DNA from: Thalassospira xiamenensis M-5 = DSM 17429
Lineage (GTDB): Bacteria; Pseudomonadota; Alphaproteobacteria; Rhodospirillales; Thalassospiraceae
Assembly (NCBI RefSeq): GCF_000300235.2
Contig: NZ_CP004388.1
Coordinates: 1,965,501 to 2,029,500, forward strand
Direction of reading: 5' to 3'
Length of the DNA: 64,000 nucleotides
Part shown: positions 18,158 to 26,311 of the stretch, in pieces
Numbering within the stretch: position 1 is the stretch's first letter
Layout: every line of letters begins with the position of its first letter
Position numbers and translations under genes: made by a program
The notes under the pieces: generated by a model
Seen by the model: the letters and a program-made list of their open reading frames with translations, nothing else
Told to the model about the DNA's origin: nothing
Database searches by the model: none

Positions 18158-20110
18158 CTAGCTGCGCAGTTCCGGTAAATTGGAAAAAAGTTCAAGTGCT
18201 GTTGGGTTTGCGAGTGCTTCCTGATTCTTCACCGGGCGCCCATGCACAACATCCCGGACGGCCAGTTCGGTGATTTTTCCTGACTTTGTGCGGGGAATAT
18301 CGGCCACGGCAATGATCTTTGCCGGGACGTGACGGGGCGTACAATTGTTCCTGATCTGTTTGCGTATACGGTCGATCAGAAGTTCGTCCAGCTGATATTT
18401 TTCGCGCAGCACAACGAAAAGGATGACCCGAACATCGTTATCCCATTCCTGACCGATAACGATGGATTCTTGAATTTCGGGGAGCTTTTCGACCTGACGA
18501 TAAATCTCGGCGGTGCCGATCCGGACACCGCCCGGGTTAAGCGTCGCGTCTGATCGGCCGTAGATGACCATACCGCCGTCATCGTCAAGCTCTACATAGT
18601 CGCCGTGGCACCAGATGTTATCGAAACGGTTGAAATAGGCTTCTTTATAGCGTGCGCCATCGGGGTCATTCCAGAAACCGATCGGCATGGAGGGGAAGGG
18701 GGCGGTGCAGACCAGTTCGCCCTTTTGATTGCGGATTGATTTGCCGTCATCGTCAAAAACATCAACGGCAAGACCCAGTGCGCGGGTCTGAATGATGCCG
18801 CGCTTCACCGGTAAGACCGGACAAGCAAGAACAAAGCAGCCCAGAATGTCGGTCCCGCCAGAGATGGAGGCCAAATGGATATCGGATTTTATATCGCGAT
18901 AGACATAATCGAAACTTTCGGGGGCCAGAGGCGATCCGGTGGATGTCATGGCACGCACCGTCGATAGATCATGGGTTTCCCGTGGTTTAAGTTCGGCCTT
19001 TGCCAATGCATCGATATATTTGGCCGATGTCCCGAACAGGGTCATGCCCTCGGCATCGGCATAGTCAAACAATATATTTCCGCTGGGGTAGAACGGCGAT
19101 CCATCGTAAAGCAGCAGTGTCGCCCCAGCCGCAAGGCCGCCCATCAACCAGTTCCACATCATCCAGCCACACGTGGTGAAGTAGAATACCCGATCGCCGG
19201 GCACCACATCGCAATGCAGGACATGTTCGGAAACCTGTTTAAGAAGCGTTCCGCCAGCGCCATGCACAATGCATTTCGGTTTGCCTGTCGTGCCGGACGA
19301 AAACATCACATAAAGCGGGTGATTGAATTCGACCTGTTCAAATACGATCTTTTCCGGACTGAAGGGGGCTAGGAAATTATCGTAGGAAACGCCATTGCGA
19401 ATGCCGGTCGTGTTGGTGCCATCAAAGGCATATTTGACGATGACAACTTTCTGGATCGTCGTGATCCTGTCGACAACATCGCGGACTTTTTCGCGAATGT
19501 CGTGGCTTTTGCCATTATAGTGATAGCCGTCAACCGTAATCATCAATTTGGGTTCGATCTGGCCGAACCTGTCAACGACGCCCTGAACCCCGAAGTCGGG
19601 GGAGGCCGATGACCAAGTGGCACCGATTGCGGCTGTACCCAGCATTGCGATCACGGTTTCGACCATGTTGGGCATGTATCCGCATACGCGATCACCCTTT
19701 TTGATGCCTTCGGCGCGAAGTGCCTGCGAGAATTTCGATACCGCGATATTCAGGTCGCACCATGAGATACGGGTTTTGACCTTGTCTTCCCCCCAGAAAA
19801 CGAGCGCGTCGGTGTCGTCATCACGGACCAGCAGGTTTTCTGAAAAATTCAGTCGGGCATTCGGGAAGAACTTTGCACCGGGCATTTTGTAGCCGTCAAC
19901 AAGTACTGAGTCACCCCAGCTTTCTGCCTTCAGACCGACATAGTCGATAATTGCGGGCCAGAAATCTTCCTTGCTGGCAACCGACCAGTCATAGAGCGCG
20001 TGGAAGCTGTCCAGTTTCAGGCTGTGCTTTTCGTTCACCCAGTTGCGGAACCGGGTGACATTGGCGTTTTCAACGCGCGCTGGACTGGGCTGCCAAAGCA
20101 AATCGCTCAT
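18158..20110 (-). CDS. Acetoacetyl-CoA synthetase
   Basis: Acyl-adenylate-forming ligase of 650 residues that activates acetoacetate with ATP and CoA (EC 6.2.1.16). It has the N-terminal ACAS extension, the AMP-binding P-loop-like SSGTTGKPKCIVHGAGG near 277, the TSTGSPLAPESF region near 390, and the C-terminal YGRSDATLNPGGVRIGTAEIY near 520. LSFSEN-like RLNFSENLL near 88 and ATWSSASPDFG near 165 are typical of acetoacetyl- rather than acetyl-CoA synthetases. The last lysine motif KTKSGK-like (PRTKSGKITELAVRD) is present. It likely serves ketone-body or polyhydroxybutyrate recycling. It appears monocistronic. Confidence 0.93.
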   Translation of the reverse strand: MSDLLWQPSPARVENANVTRFRNWVNEKHSLKLDSFHALYDWSVASKEDFWPAIIDYVGLKAESWGDSVLVDGYKMPGAKFFPNARLNFSENLLVRDDDTDALVFWGEDKVKTRISWCDLNIAVSKFSQALRAEGIKKGDRVCGYMPNMVETVIAMLGTAAIGATWSSASPDFGVQGVVDRFGQIEPKLMITVDGYHYNGKSHDIREKVRDVVDRITTIQKVVIVKYAFDGTNTTGIRNGVSYDNFLAPFSPEKIVFEQVEFNHPLYVMFSSGTTGKPKCIVHGAGGTLLKQVSEHVLHCDVVPGDRVFYFTTCGWMMWNWLMGGLAAGATLLLYDGSPFYPSGNILFDYADAEGMTLFGTSAKYIDALAKAELKPRETHDLSTVRAMTSTGSPLAPESFDYVYRDIKSDIHLASISGGTDILGCFVLACPVLPVKRGIIQTRALGLAVDVFDDDGKSIRNQKGELVCTAPFPSMPIGFWNDPDGARYKEAYFNRFDNIWCHGDYVELDDDGGMVIYGRSDATLNPGGVRIGTAEIYRQVEKLPEIQESIVIGQEWDNDVRVILFVVLREKYQLDELLIDRIRKQIRNNCTPRHVPAKIIAVADIPRTKSGKITELAVRDVVHGRPVKNQEALANPTALELFSNLPELRS

Positions 20111-20536
20111 GATGGATCCTTTGTTTCCTGCCTGTTTTCTTGCAATTACCGACCATTTTTAAGGCTCAAATCGGTATCTCCCTACCACTTTTTTACGGTG
20201 AATTATGTTGCACGGCAAGAAAAGTCATGGGGCAGAGTGGGCGAAGTGTGAACTATCTTGCTGAAAGTCAAGTTTAAGAGTTTCAGGTTTTCTTCTTAGT
20301 GTTATGAAAATTAACATTAATTTTATTGGGTTTGTTGCCAGTTTTTTGAATGGAGGGTGATCGGGCCCGGGAAATTCAAGCGTTTTTCGGTAATTAAATA
20401 ACCAAAATTTGCGATCTTTTGTTCGATTGTGATGTGCTGAGGGTGTGTTGTGCGGTGCGGTATTTCGAAACGGCTTGCGCTTGTCTGCATGCTGACTACT
20501 CTGTCGGAAATGAAGCCACCATCCGGAGTTGATAGC
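20111..20536. other. Divergent intergenic region between the acetoacetyl-CoA synthetase gene and moaB
   Basis: No gene supported. The stretch 20260-20420 is AT-rich and likely carries promoters for both divergent genes. A longer moaB frame starting at 20450 exists but has no ribosome site. No molybdenum-cofactor riboswitch pattern could be recognised. Confidence 0.5.
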
Positions 20537-21067
20537 ATGTCCAGAATCGATGAAAATCGCCCGTTTGTATCTGTAAATATTGCTGTTCTGACGGTGAGCG
20601 ATACCAGAACGCTGGGGAATGATACCTCTGGCCAGATTCTTGCTGATCGGATCGAAGCCAAAGGTCACAAGGTCGCGGCGCGGACTATCGTAAAGGATGA
20701 TTTCGACACGATTGTCTCGCAGCTCCGGCAGTGGTGCGATGATCCGAAGGTTGACGTGATCATCAGTACGGGCGGGACTGGTGTGACCGGGCGCGATGTT
20801 ACGACAGAGGCCCATCAGAAGGTTTATGACAAGGAGATCCCCGGGTTTGGCGAGCTGTTTCGCTGGCTGTCATATGCCAAGATTGGCACATCGACTGTTC
20901 AATCGCGTGCAACCGCTGGCGTATCTTGTGGAACTTACATGTTTGCCCTGCCTGGGTCGAATGGTGCGTGCAAGGATGCCTGGGATGATATCCTGTTCTA
21001 TCAACTCGACATTCGTCACCGTCCATGCAACTTCGTCGAACTGATGCCGCGTTTGACCGAAAAGTAA
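20537..21067 (+). CDS. moaB: Molybdenum cofactor biosynthesis protein B
   Basis: MoaB/MogA-family protein, 176 residues, that binds molybdopterin and may adenylylate it during molybdenum-cofactor synthesis. The fold signature is LTVSDTRTLGNDTSG near residue 19 and ISTGGTGVTGRDVT near 76, with the C-terminal ALPGSNGACKDAWDDIL. The ATG at 20537 is preceded by GGAG at good spacing; the upstream in-frame start lacks one. It stands alone, with no other moa genes nearby. The catalytic role of MoaB versus MogA is unsettled in the family. Confidence 0.92.
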   Translation: MSRIDENRPFVSVNIAVLTVSDTRTLGNDTSGQILADRIEAKGHKVAARTIVKDDFDTIVSQLRQWCDDPKVDVIISTGGTGVTGRDVTTEAHQKVYDKEIPGFGELFRWLSYAKIGTSTVQSRATAGVSCGTYMFALPGSNGACKDAWDDILFYQLDIRHRPCNFVELMPRLTEK

Positions 21068-21117
21068 TCTGCCGCTCAGGTTTTAGACGAGACGATCACC
21101 TTCCGTAGGACGATTTT

Positions 21118-21888
21118 ATGGAAATTATCACCGATCCCTTCTTTTACCTTGTCGCAATTCCGGCAGTTTTGATTGCTGGTGTGTCAAAAAGCGGGTTTGG
21201 GGGTGGGCTTGGTGTTATGGCAGTGCCACTGATGGCATTGGCGTTGTCTCCGCAGGCCGCGGCGGCAATTATGTTGCCTATATTGTGTCTGATGGATATT
21301 GCCAATGTCTGGGCATACCGGAAGAAGTGGGATCGTCGCAATATGATGATCCTGATACCTGCCGCACTTCTTGGTATCCTGATCGGTACATTATCGTTCA
21401 GCTATCTGAATGAATATGCCGTGAAGCTGATTATTGCCCTCATTGCCATCGGCTTTACACTTGATCACTGGTTTCGTGGAAAGAGGCGTGGTGATAAAGT
21501 CAAGCCTGCCAATTGGGGCATGGGATCGTTTTGGGGGACCATTGCCGGTTTTACGAGCTTTGTCGCGCATGCTGGTGGTCCGCCGGTTTCTGTGTTCCTG
21601 TTGCCGCAGCGAATGGACAAAACGGTTTTCGTCGGTACGACCGTCATGTTCTTCATCGTTGTCAATTATGTGAAGCTGATTCCGTACTGGTATCTGGGGC
21701 AATTCGGTGGTGCCAATTTCGGAACCGCGCTTGTTCTGGTTCCGGTGGCGCTTTTCGGGACGTGGCTGGGGCTTTGGGCGCATGACAAGGTCAATGAAAA
21801 GCTGTTTTATCGGGTGTGCTACACCTTGCTGTTTATTACCGGTTTAAAACTGCTGTCTGATACCGTTATCCACTTTGCCAAGATTTGA
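21118..21888 (+). CDS. TauE/SafE (DUF81) family membrane exporter
   Basis: 256-residue inner-membrane protein with about eight hydrophobic segments. The opening AGVSKSGFGGGLGVMAVPLMAL, read only by its core GVSKSGFGGGLG, near residue 22 and the repeated SFVAHAGGPPVSVFLLPQ near 140 are the two family hallmarks in each half. Family members export sulfite, sulfoacetate or related organosulfonates. GTAGGA precedes the start. It follows moaB by 50 bp and may be co-transcribed. A molybdoenzyme such as sulfite dehydrogenase would link them, but none is present, so the substrate is unknown. Confidence 0.87.
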   Translation: MEIITDPFFYLVAIPAVLIAGVSKSGFGGGLGVMAVPLMALALSPQAAAAIMLPILCLMDIANVWAYRKKWDRRNMMILIPAALLGILIGTLSFSYLNEYAVKLIIALIAIGFTLDHWFRGKRRGDKVKPANWGMGSFWGTIAGFTSFVAHAGGPPVSVFLLPQRMDKTVFVGTTVMFFIVVNYVKLIPYWYLGQFGGANFGTALVLVPVALFGTWLGLWAHDKVNEKLFYRVCYTLLFITGLKLLSDTVIHFAKI

Positions 21889-21942
21889 ATGACGTTCTGG
21901 TGTGATTGATGCGGTAATTTTGTGTTCATCAGGTTGAATTTT

Positions 21943-21972
21943 AGGGCGGGAAATTTCCTGCCCTTTTTCTTT
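21943..21972 (+). terminator. Intrinsic terminator after the TauE-like gene
   Basis: Stem AGGGCGGGA paired with TCCTGCCCT (one G-U), tetraloop AATT, followed by TTTTCTTTT. Confidence 0.85.
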
Positions 21973-22136
21973 TGGCGTGATTTAATCGGGAAAATTATCT
22001 CAAACGCACTATGTAAGCATTTTTTTCATTAACCAATCGGGTATGAATTGCATATAAATTGCACGCTTAAGAATGATGCATAAAAAAAAGCATCAACACG
22101 GGGTGAAACCAAATTTTGCAAGGGGAGCTTGCGGGA

Positions 22137-23198
22137 ATGCCCGAACGAATTTTGCAGGTGGCAACAGAGATGTCGCAACTTGCCAATGAGAAGATCACAG
22201 AAATAAAAGGTGTAACCCGGGCTACGCGGACATTGGCGCTGAATGCGTTGATCGAAGCAGCACGTGCGGGGGAAGTAGGCCGCGGGTTTGGCGTCGTTGC
22301 CAACGAGGTTAAGGAAATCTCGCAGCGCGTAACCGTCATTACCGAAGAACTCGAACATATGTTTGAAAGTCTGGCGCTTGATCTTGAGCGAACGGCGCAA
22401 ACGGCGCGTGGAGACCGCTTTGCCGACCTGTCACGATATGTTGTCGAGCTTATGGACCGAAACCTGTTTGAGCGGTCTTGTGATGTTCGATGGTGGGCCA
22501 CAGACGCCGCGGTTGTTGATGTTTGCGAGAACCCGGACAACGGTGAAATCGCCAGCCAGACATCGCAGCGCCTTGGCGTGATCCTTGATTCCTATACCGT
22601 CTATCTTGACCTTTGGATTGCGGATTGTAGCGGCCGGATCATTGCCACCGGGCGTCCGGATAAATACCGTCTTGTCGGTACAGATATCGGTCACATGCCG
22701 TGGTTCCGCGAAGCTATGCGATGCCGGGATGGCGGGGCGTATGCGGTTGCGGATATCGCGCACAATGAGCTGCTAAATAACGCGGCTACGGCGACCTATG
22801 CGACGGCTGTTCGACGGGGCGGTAAGGCAAAAGGCGACGTTATCGGTGTTATGGGGGTTTTCTTTGATTGGGAAAACCAGGCACCGATGGTGGTAAAGGC
22901 ATTGAACTTCAGCGACGAAGAGCGTGCACGCACGCGTGTAATGCTGATTGACTCGCAAAATCGCATCATCGCGGCGTCCGATAATCAGGGCGTCTTGAGC
23001 GAGCAGATCCGGTTGGAGGTCAAGGACCCCAATCGTGGTTCCTATCTGTTGGCGGATGGGTCACTGGTCGCTTATGCGCTAACGCCCGGTTATGAGACAT
23101 ATAAGGGGCTTGGTTGGCGCGGGGTGATTGTTCAACAGCCCCGAAATGCCATCAAAGCAGCTGATAAGCCGGGGGCAAAGCTTTCAATGGCGTCATAG
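22137..23198 (+). CDS. Soluble MCP signalling-tip protein with C-terminal Cache-like sensor
   Basis: About 353 residues with no signal peptide or membrane segment. Residues about 15-75 hold the methyl-accepting chemotaxis hairpin tip (ALNALIEAARAGEVGRGFGV, then VANEVKEIS), the region that contacts CheA and CheW. Residues about 105-340 resemble a double PDC/Cache sensor (DSYTVYLDLWIADCSGRIIA, GTDIGHMPWFREAM, VMLIDSQNRIIAASD, GYETYKGLGWRGVIVQQP). The usual order is sensor first and signalling domain last, with membrane helices between; here it is reversed and cytoplasmic. ATG 22137 is preceded by AGGGGAG at about 10 bp; a TTG at 22116 is the alternative. It could be a cytosolic chemoreceptor-like adaptor or a CheA ligand; the ligand is unknown. 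Confidence 0.8.
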   Translation: MPERILQVATEMSQLANEKITEIKGVTRATRTLALNALIEAARAGEVGRGFGVVANEVKEISQRVTVITEELEHMFESLALDLERTAQTARGDRFADLSRYVVELMDRNLFERSCDVRWWATDAAVVDVCENPDNGEIASQTSQRLGVILDSYTVYLDLWIADCSGRIIATGRPDKYRLVGTDIGHMPWFREAMRCRDGGAYAVADIAHNELLNNAATATYATAVRRGGKAKGDVIGVMGVFFDWENQAPMVVKALNFSDEERARTRVMLIDSQNRIIAASDNQGVLSEQIRLEVKDPNRGSYLLADGSLVAYALTPGYETYKGLGWRGVIVQQPRNAIKAADKPGAKLSMAS

Positions 23199-23243
23199 GG
23201 GCGGTCGGCAGCAAAGCCAGACCAAGTAAAGCATAGCAACCAG

Positions 23244-23276
23244 AAAAGCGGGCACCGTCGGGGCTCGCTTTTTTGC
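23244..23276 (+). terminator. Intrinsic terminator after the MCP-tip/Cache gene
   Basis: A 13-position stem (AAAAGCGGGCACC against GGGGCTCGCTTTT, one mismatch, one G-U) with tetraloop GTCG and a run of six T. Confidence 0.85.
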
Positions 23277-23410
23277 TTATGCGCCTAGTGTTCGTGAAAC
23301 ATCTTAAAATTGGTTCCTGCTTGCGCAGGCTGGAAAAAGGAGATAGCGGTAAAATATAATATTACGACAATTCATCGATGAATTGTTAAAATAAGCCGCG
23401 GGAGGTTACC

Positions 23411-24217
23411 TTGACGTTGCTGTTTGCCAAGCTTGCAGTATCAATTTCTGTTGTGCTGGGGTTATCCATCCTTGCGGAGCGTACAGGCCCGCGTGCCGCC
23501 GGGGTGCTTTCCGGATACCCGCTTGGAACGGCGATCCTGCTTTATTTTATCGGGCTGGAGCAGGGCGTTGTGTTTGCGACAGAAAGCGCCGTCTATGCCC
23601 TGCCGGGGCTGATCGCAACACTTGCCTTTCTATATGCCTATTACCTGACGTCACGGTTGTTGTCAGACCGCCGGATGATATTGCAGATACCGGCAAGTTC
23701 CGTCGCGGCCTTTGGCGCATTCATGTTCGTTTCATGGATTTGCCAGCAGATCCAGTTTACCCGGATTTCAGGTGCCGTTACCCTGTTGGCTGCCATGATC
23801 GTCGCTCTGATACTGTTTCGGGGGATCGAGAATGTTCGCATATTGAACCGGGTGCGATTGACCCGACGCATCGTGCTGTTTAGAGCTGTTCTTGCCGCAC
23901 TGATTGTTCTTGGCATCAGCGGTATTGCGGCATGGATCGGACCGAAATGGGCCGGGCTTTTTTCTGGGTTCCCGGTGACGCTTTATCCGATGATGCTGAT
24001 CCTGCATGCATCTTATGGCATTGGTCCATTGCACACGGTAATCCGTAACTTCCCAAGAGGTATGGGATCGCTTTGGATTTATATTCTTGCGGTGACGTTC
24101 ACGTATCCGGTTTGGGGTATTAATGTTGGTACATTGCTTAGCTTCGCGGCAGCGACAGTTTATTTGATCGCTTATTCCACTTTGGTCTGGATGCGCGAAA
24201 AGTCCGTGCGTGTCTGA
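23411..24217 (+). CDS. Integral membrane protein with two related halves, function unknown
   Basis: 268 residues, almost entirely hydrophobic, with about eight to nine membrane segments. The halves are related: TGPRAAGVLSGYPLGTAILL near residue 25 recurs as IGPKWAGLFSGFPVTLYPMM near 175, each followed by a His/Gln-containing helix. This inverted- or tandem-repeat design is typical of small transporters. I start at TTG 23411 because GGGAGG lies 5-6 bp before it and no ATG is nearby. It ends 71 bp before the IclR-type regulator gene, so the two may be co-transcribed. I do not recognise the family with certainty. Confidence 0.75.
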   Translation: MTLLFAKLAVSISVVLGLSILAERTGPRAAGVLSGYPLGTAILLYFIGLEQGVVFATESAVYALPGLIATLAFLYAYYLTSRLLSDRRMILQIPASSVAAFGAFMFVSWICQQIQFTRISGAVTLLAAMIVALILFRGIENVRILNRVRLTRRIVLFRAVLAALIVLGISGIAAWIGPKWAGLFSGFPVTLYPMMLILHASYGIGPLHTVIRNFPRGMGSLWIYILAVTFTYPVWGINVGTLLSFAAATVYLIAYSTLVWMREKSVRV

Positions 24218-24288
24218 AGCCGATCCCATAATATTACAATATATCAGTTCCCAAGGCTCCAAAGCCTGCGACCGGAAGGATGATCTGC

Positions 24289-25050
24289 ATGCAGCAGGTT
24301 CAGTCATTGGTAAGGGCAATCAGCATTCTGAACACGCTTGCGGATAGCGAGTACGGGATGACCTTGACCGAAATCGCCCATCAGGTGCATTTGCCGCCCT
24401 CTACCGTGCACCGGTTATTGACGACGATGCAGCATGAACGCTATGTCACATTCGATGGTGAACGAACGCTGTGGTCGATTGGCGTGCAGGCGTTCAGTGT
24501 GGGTAATGCCTTTACGAAAAACCGTAATCTTAGCCAGATCGCGCGCCCCTATATGCGCGCCTTGATGGAAGACAGTGGCGAAACGGTCAATCTGGCTGTG
24601 GCTGATGGCGGCGAAGTTATTTTCCTGTCGCAGGTGGAATGTCGCAAGATGATGCGGGCATTGGTAACGCCAGGCCGCCGGGCGTTGATGCATTGCTCGG
24701 GTGTGGGGAAGGCGCTGCTTGCATTTCTGCCTGATGAAGAGGTGAATGCGGTAATCACGCAGCATGGTCTGCCAAAAATCACCGAACGTACACTGATCAG
24801 TGCCGATACGCTGAAAAGTGATCTGAACCGGTCAAGGCAGCGTGGATACGCACTTGACGATGAAGAACATGCCATTGGCTTGCGCTGTGTAGCAGGCGTT
24901 GTACGTGATGAGACAGGACTGCCGATTGCGGCACTATCCCTGTCGGGCCCCGCTGCCCGCATACCGAACGAACGGATTGAACAGTTCGGATTGAAAGTCC
25001 GGCGGGTTTGTGCAGATCTTAGCCGTGAATATGGCGGCAAACCGGTGTAA
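24289..25050 (+). CDS. IclR-family transcriptional regulator
   Basis: About 253 residues: an N-terminal winged helix (VRAISILNTLADSEYGMTLT, with the recognition region PPSTVHRLLTTM near residue 40) and a C-terminal GAF-like effector domain (SGVGKALLAFLPDEEV near 143, DDEEHAIGLRCVAGVV near 195 and the C-terminal ALSLSGPAARIP). This is the standard IclR layout. ATG 24289 is chosen over ATG 24280 because GGAAGG lies 9 bp before it. It may autoregulate or control the upstream membrane protein. The effector is unknown. Confidence 0.88.
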   Translation: MQQVQSLVRAISILNTLADSEYGMTLTEIAHQVHLPPSTVHRLLTTMQHERYVTFDGERTLWSIGVQAFSVGNAFTKNRNLSQIARPYMRALMEDSGETVNLAVADGGEVIFLSQVECRKMMRALVTPGRRALMHCSGVGKALLAFLPDEEVNAVITQHGLPKITERTLISADTLKSDLNRSRQRGYALDDEEHAIGLRCVAGVVRDETGLPIAALSLSGPAARIPNERIEQFGLKVRRVCADLSREYGGKPV

Positions 25051-25053
25051 GAT

Positions 25054-25091
25054 GATCAGCCCGCATTGATGTTCATGCAGGCTGATCTTTA
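25054..25091. terminator. Hairpin between convergent IclR and msrA genes
   Basis: GATCAGCC pairs with GGCTGATC over an 18-nt loop that contains a further short stem, followed on the plus strand by TTTAAA. Probably terminates the IclR transcript, possibly both. Confidence 0.65.
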
Positions 25092-25107
25092 AACCTTGTA
25101 TTGCGTT

Positions 25108-25752
25108 TTACATTCCCGGGCACGAAATGCCGGTTCCGCCAAGGCCGCAGTAACCATCCGGGTTCTTGTGCAGATACTGCTGATGGAAGTCTTCTGCATA
25201 GAAGAATGGCGGGGCGTCTTTGATTTCGGTTGTGATGGCATTCCGCCCGGCGGATTTGAGCGCATCAAGATATTGTTTTCTTGACGTCTCAGCGGCTTCT
25301 TTCTGTGTGTTGTTCAGGGTATAGATTACCGACCGGTACTGTGTGCCGATGTCATTGCCTTGGCGCATGCCCTGGGTCGGATCATGGTTTTCCCAGAACA
25401 GACGCAGCAGCGTCTGATATGAAATCACAGCCGGGTCATAGACCACCTGAACAACTTCCGCATGGCCGGTCATACCGCTGCAGACCTCCCGATAGGTCGG
25501 GTTTTCGGTGTAACCACCTGCATAACCTGCGGCTGTGGTATAGACGCCGTCCTGTTTCCAGAAAAGACGCTCCGCCCCCCAGAAACAACCCATGCCAAAT
25601 ACAACCGTTTCAAGGTTGTCTGGGAACGGACCTGTCATCGGGTTGCCTGTAACCACATGGCGATCTGCGACTTGCAATTTCTCGGCGCGACCGGGCAGGG
25701 CGGTTTCGGCAGACGGGATAGAGACTTTTTCTGGGGCGATCGAAGAGAACAT
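25108..25752 (-). CDS. msrA: Peptide methionine-S-sulfoxide reductase
   Basis: Repairs oxidised methionine (S-sulfoxide) with thioredoxin as reductant; cytoplasmic. 214 residues with the catalytic Cys56 in [28 protein letters not shown] (core [16 protein letters not shown]) near 90, and the C-terminal resolving cysteines in [11 protein letters not shown]. The fold matches class with an N-terminal extension of about 45 residues ([20 protein letters not shown]) that is usual in proteobacteria. It is convergent with the IclR gene and appears to be monocistronic. Confidence 0.96.
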   Translation of the reverse strand: MFSSIAPEKVSIPSAETALPGRAEKLQVADRHVVTGNPMTGPFPDNLETVVFGMGCFWGAERLFWKQDGVYTTAAGYAGGYTENPTYREVCSGMTGHAEVVQVVYDPAVISYQTLLRLFWENHDPTQGMRQGNDIGTQYRSVIYTLNNTQKEAAETSRKQYLDALKSAGRNAITTEIKDAPPFFYAEDFHQQYLHKNPDGYCGLGGTGISCPGM

Positions 25753-25889
25753 GTCAGAACCTGCCTTGAGTTAATGGACTGAGTTGCAATTTAACCCAGA
25801 TTGATGCTTTGGCAATTGCCTTCACGGTAAATTGTCTTCGAACATTCTTTTGGTAAGGGCCGTGCGGGACGCGATAATAAGAATCCTGC

Positions 25890-26279
25890 ATGTCATTATC
25901 GCTGGAAGCCGCTGATTTGCGACGCGCAAGACATTTGAAATCATCCTTGCTGATTGGTGGCGGTGTAATCAACCTGTTCATCGGGTTCGTATTCCTGCCT
26001 CTGCCGCCCCCATTTTTCGGGATGGTTTTTATTGCGATTGGCATCCCGATGCTGGCGGCCGGGTCAAAACGCACAAGGCGTTTCATCCAGTATTTGCGTT
26101 GGCGATATTACCGGCACAACACCAGAATCGAGGCGGTTCTGAAGCGCCTGCCGGGGTTTCTTCGCAGGCATGGCCATAAGACAAGGCCGGAAGCGCTTCA
26201 TCGACACCGGTCATTCGGTCACTGGGCAGGTAAAGCATCCGGGGCGAGTATGCCACCCGACGATAAATCAAAACCCTGA
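25890..26279 (+). CDS. Small membrane protein with basic C-terminus, function unknown
   Basis: 129 residues. Two hydrophobic segments (about 20-37 and 42-58) are separated by a proline-rich turn, LPLPPPFFG, then a strongly basic tail (TRRFIQYLRWRYYRHNTRI, RRHGHKTRPEALHRHRS). The pattern loosely resembles PGPGW-type small membrane proteins, but I cannot assign it. It is divergent from msrA, with 137 bp between. Its stop codon lies inside the stem of a hairpin shared with the convergent SPOR gene. Confidence 0.6.
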   Translation: MSLSLEAADLRRARHLKSSLLIGGGVINLFIGFVFLPLPPPFFGMVFIAIGIPMLAAGSKRTRRFIQYLRWRYYRHNTRIEAVLKRLPGFLRRHGHKTRPEALHRHRSFGHWAGKASGASMPPDDKSKP

Positions 26280-26311
26280 AGCTTTTTCCGAAGATGTGAT
26301 TTCAGGGTTTT
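26270..26311. terminator. Bidirectional terminator overlapping both stop codons of convergent genes
   Basis: Perfect 11-bp inverted repeat (AAAACCCTGAA and TTCAGGGTTTT) with a 20-nt loop. The A-runs on one side become T-runs on the other strand. The TGA of the plus-strand gene and the TGA of the minus-strand SPOR gene each sit within one arm. Confidence 0.8.

Noticed and set aside
17690-18195. Several small open frames in the aapJ leader
   Set aside because: AT-rich, no ribosome sites, mutually overlapping and inconsistent in coding composition.
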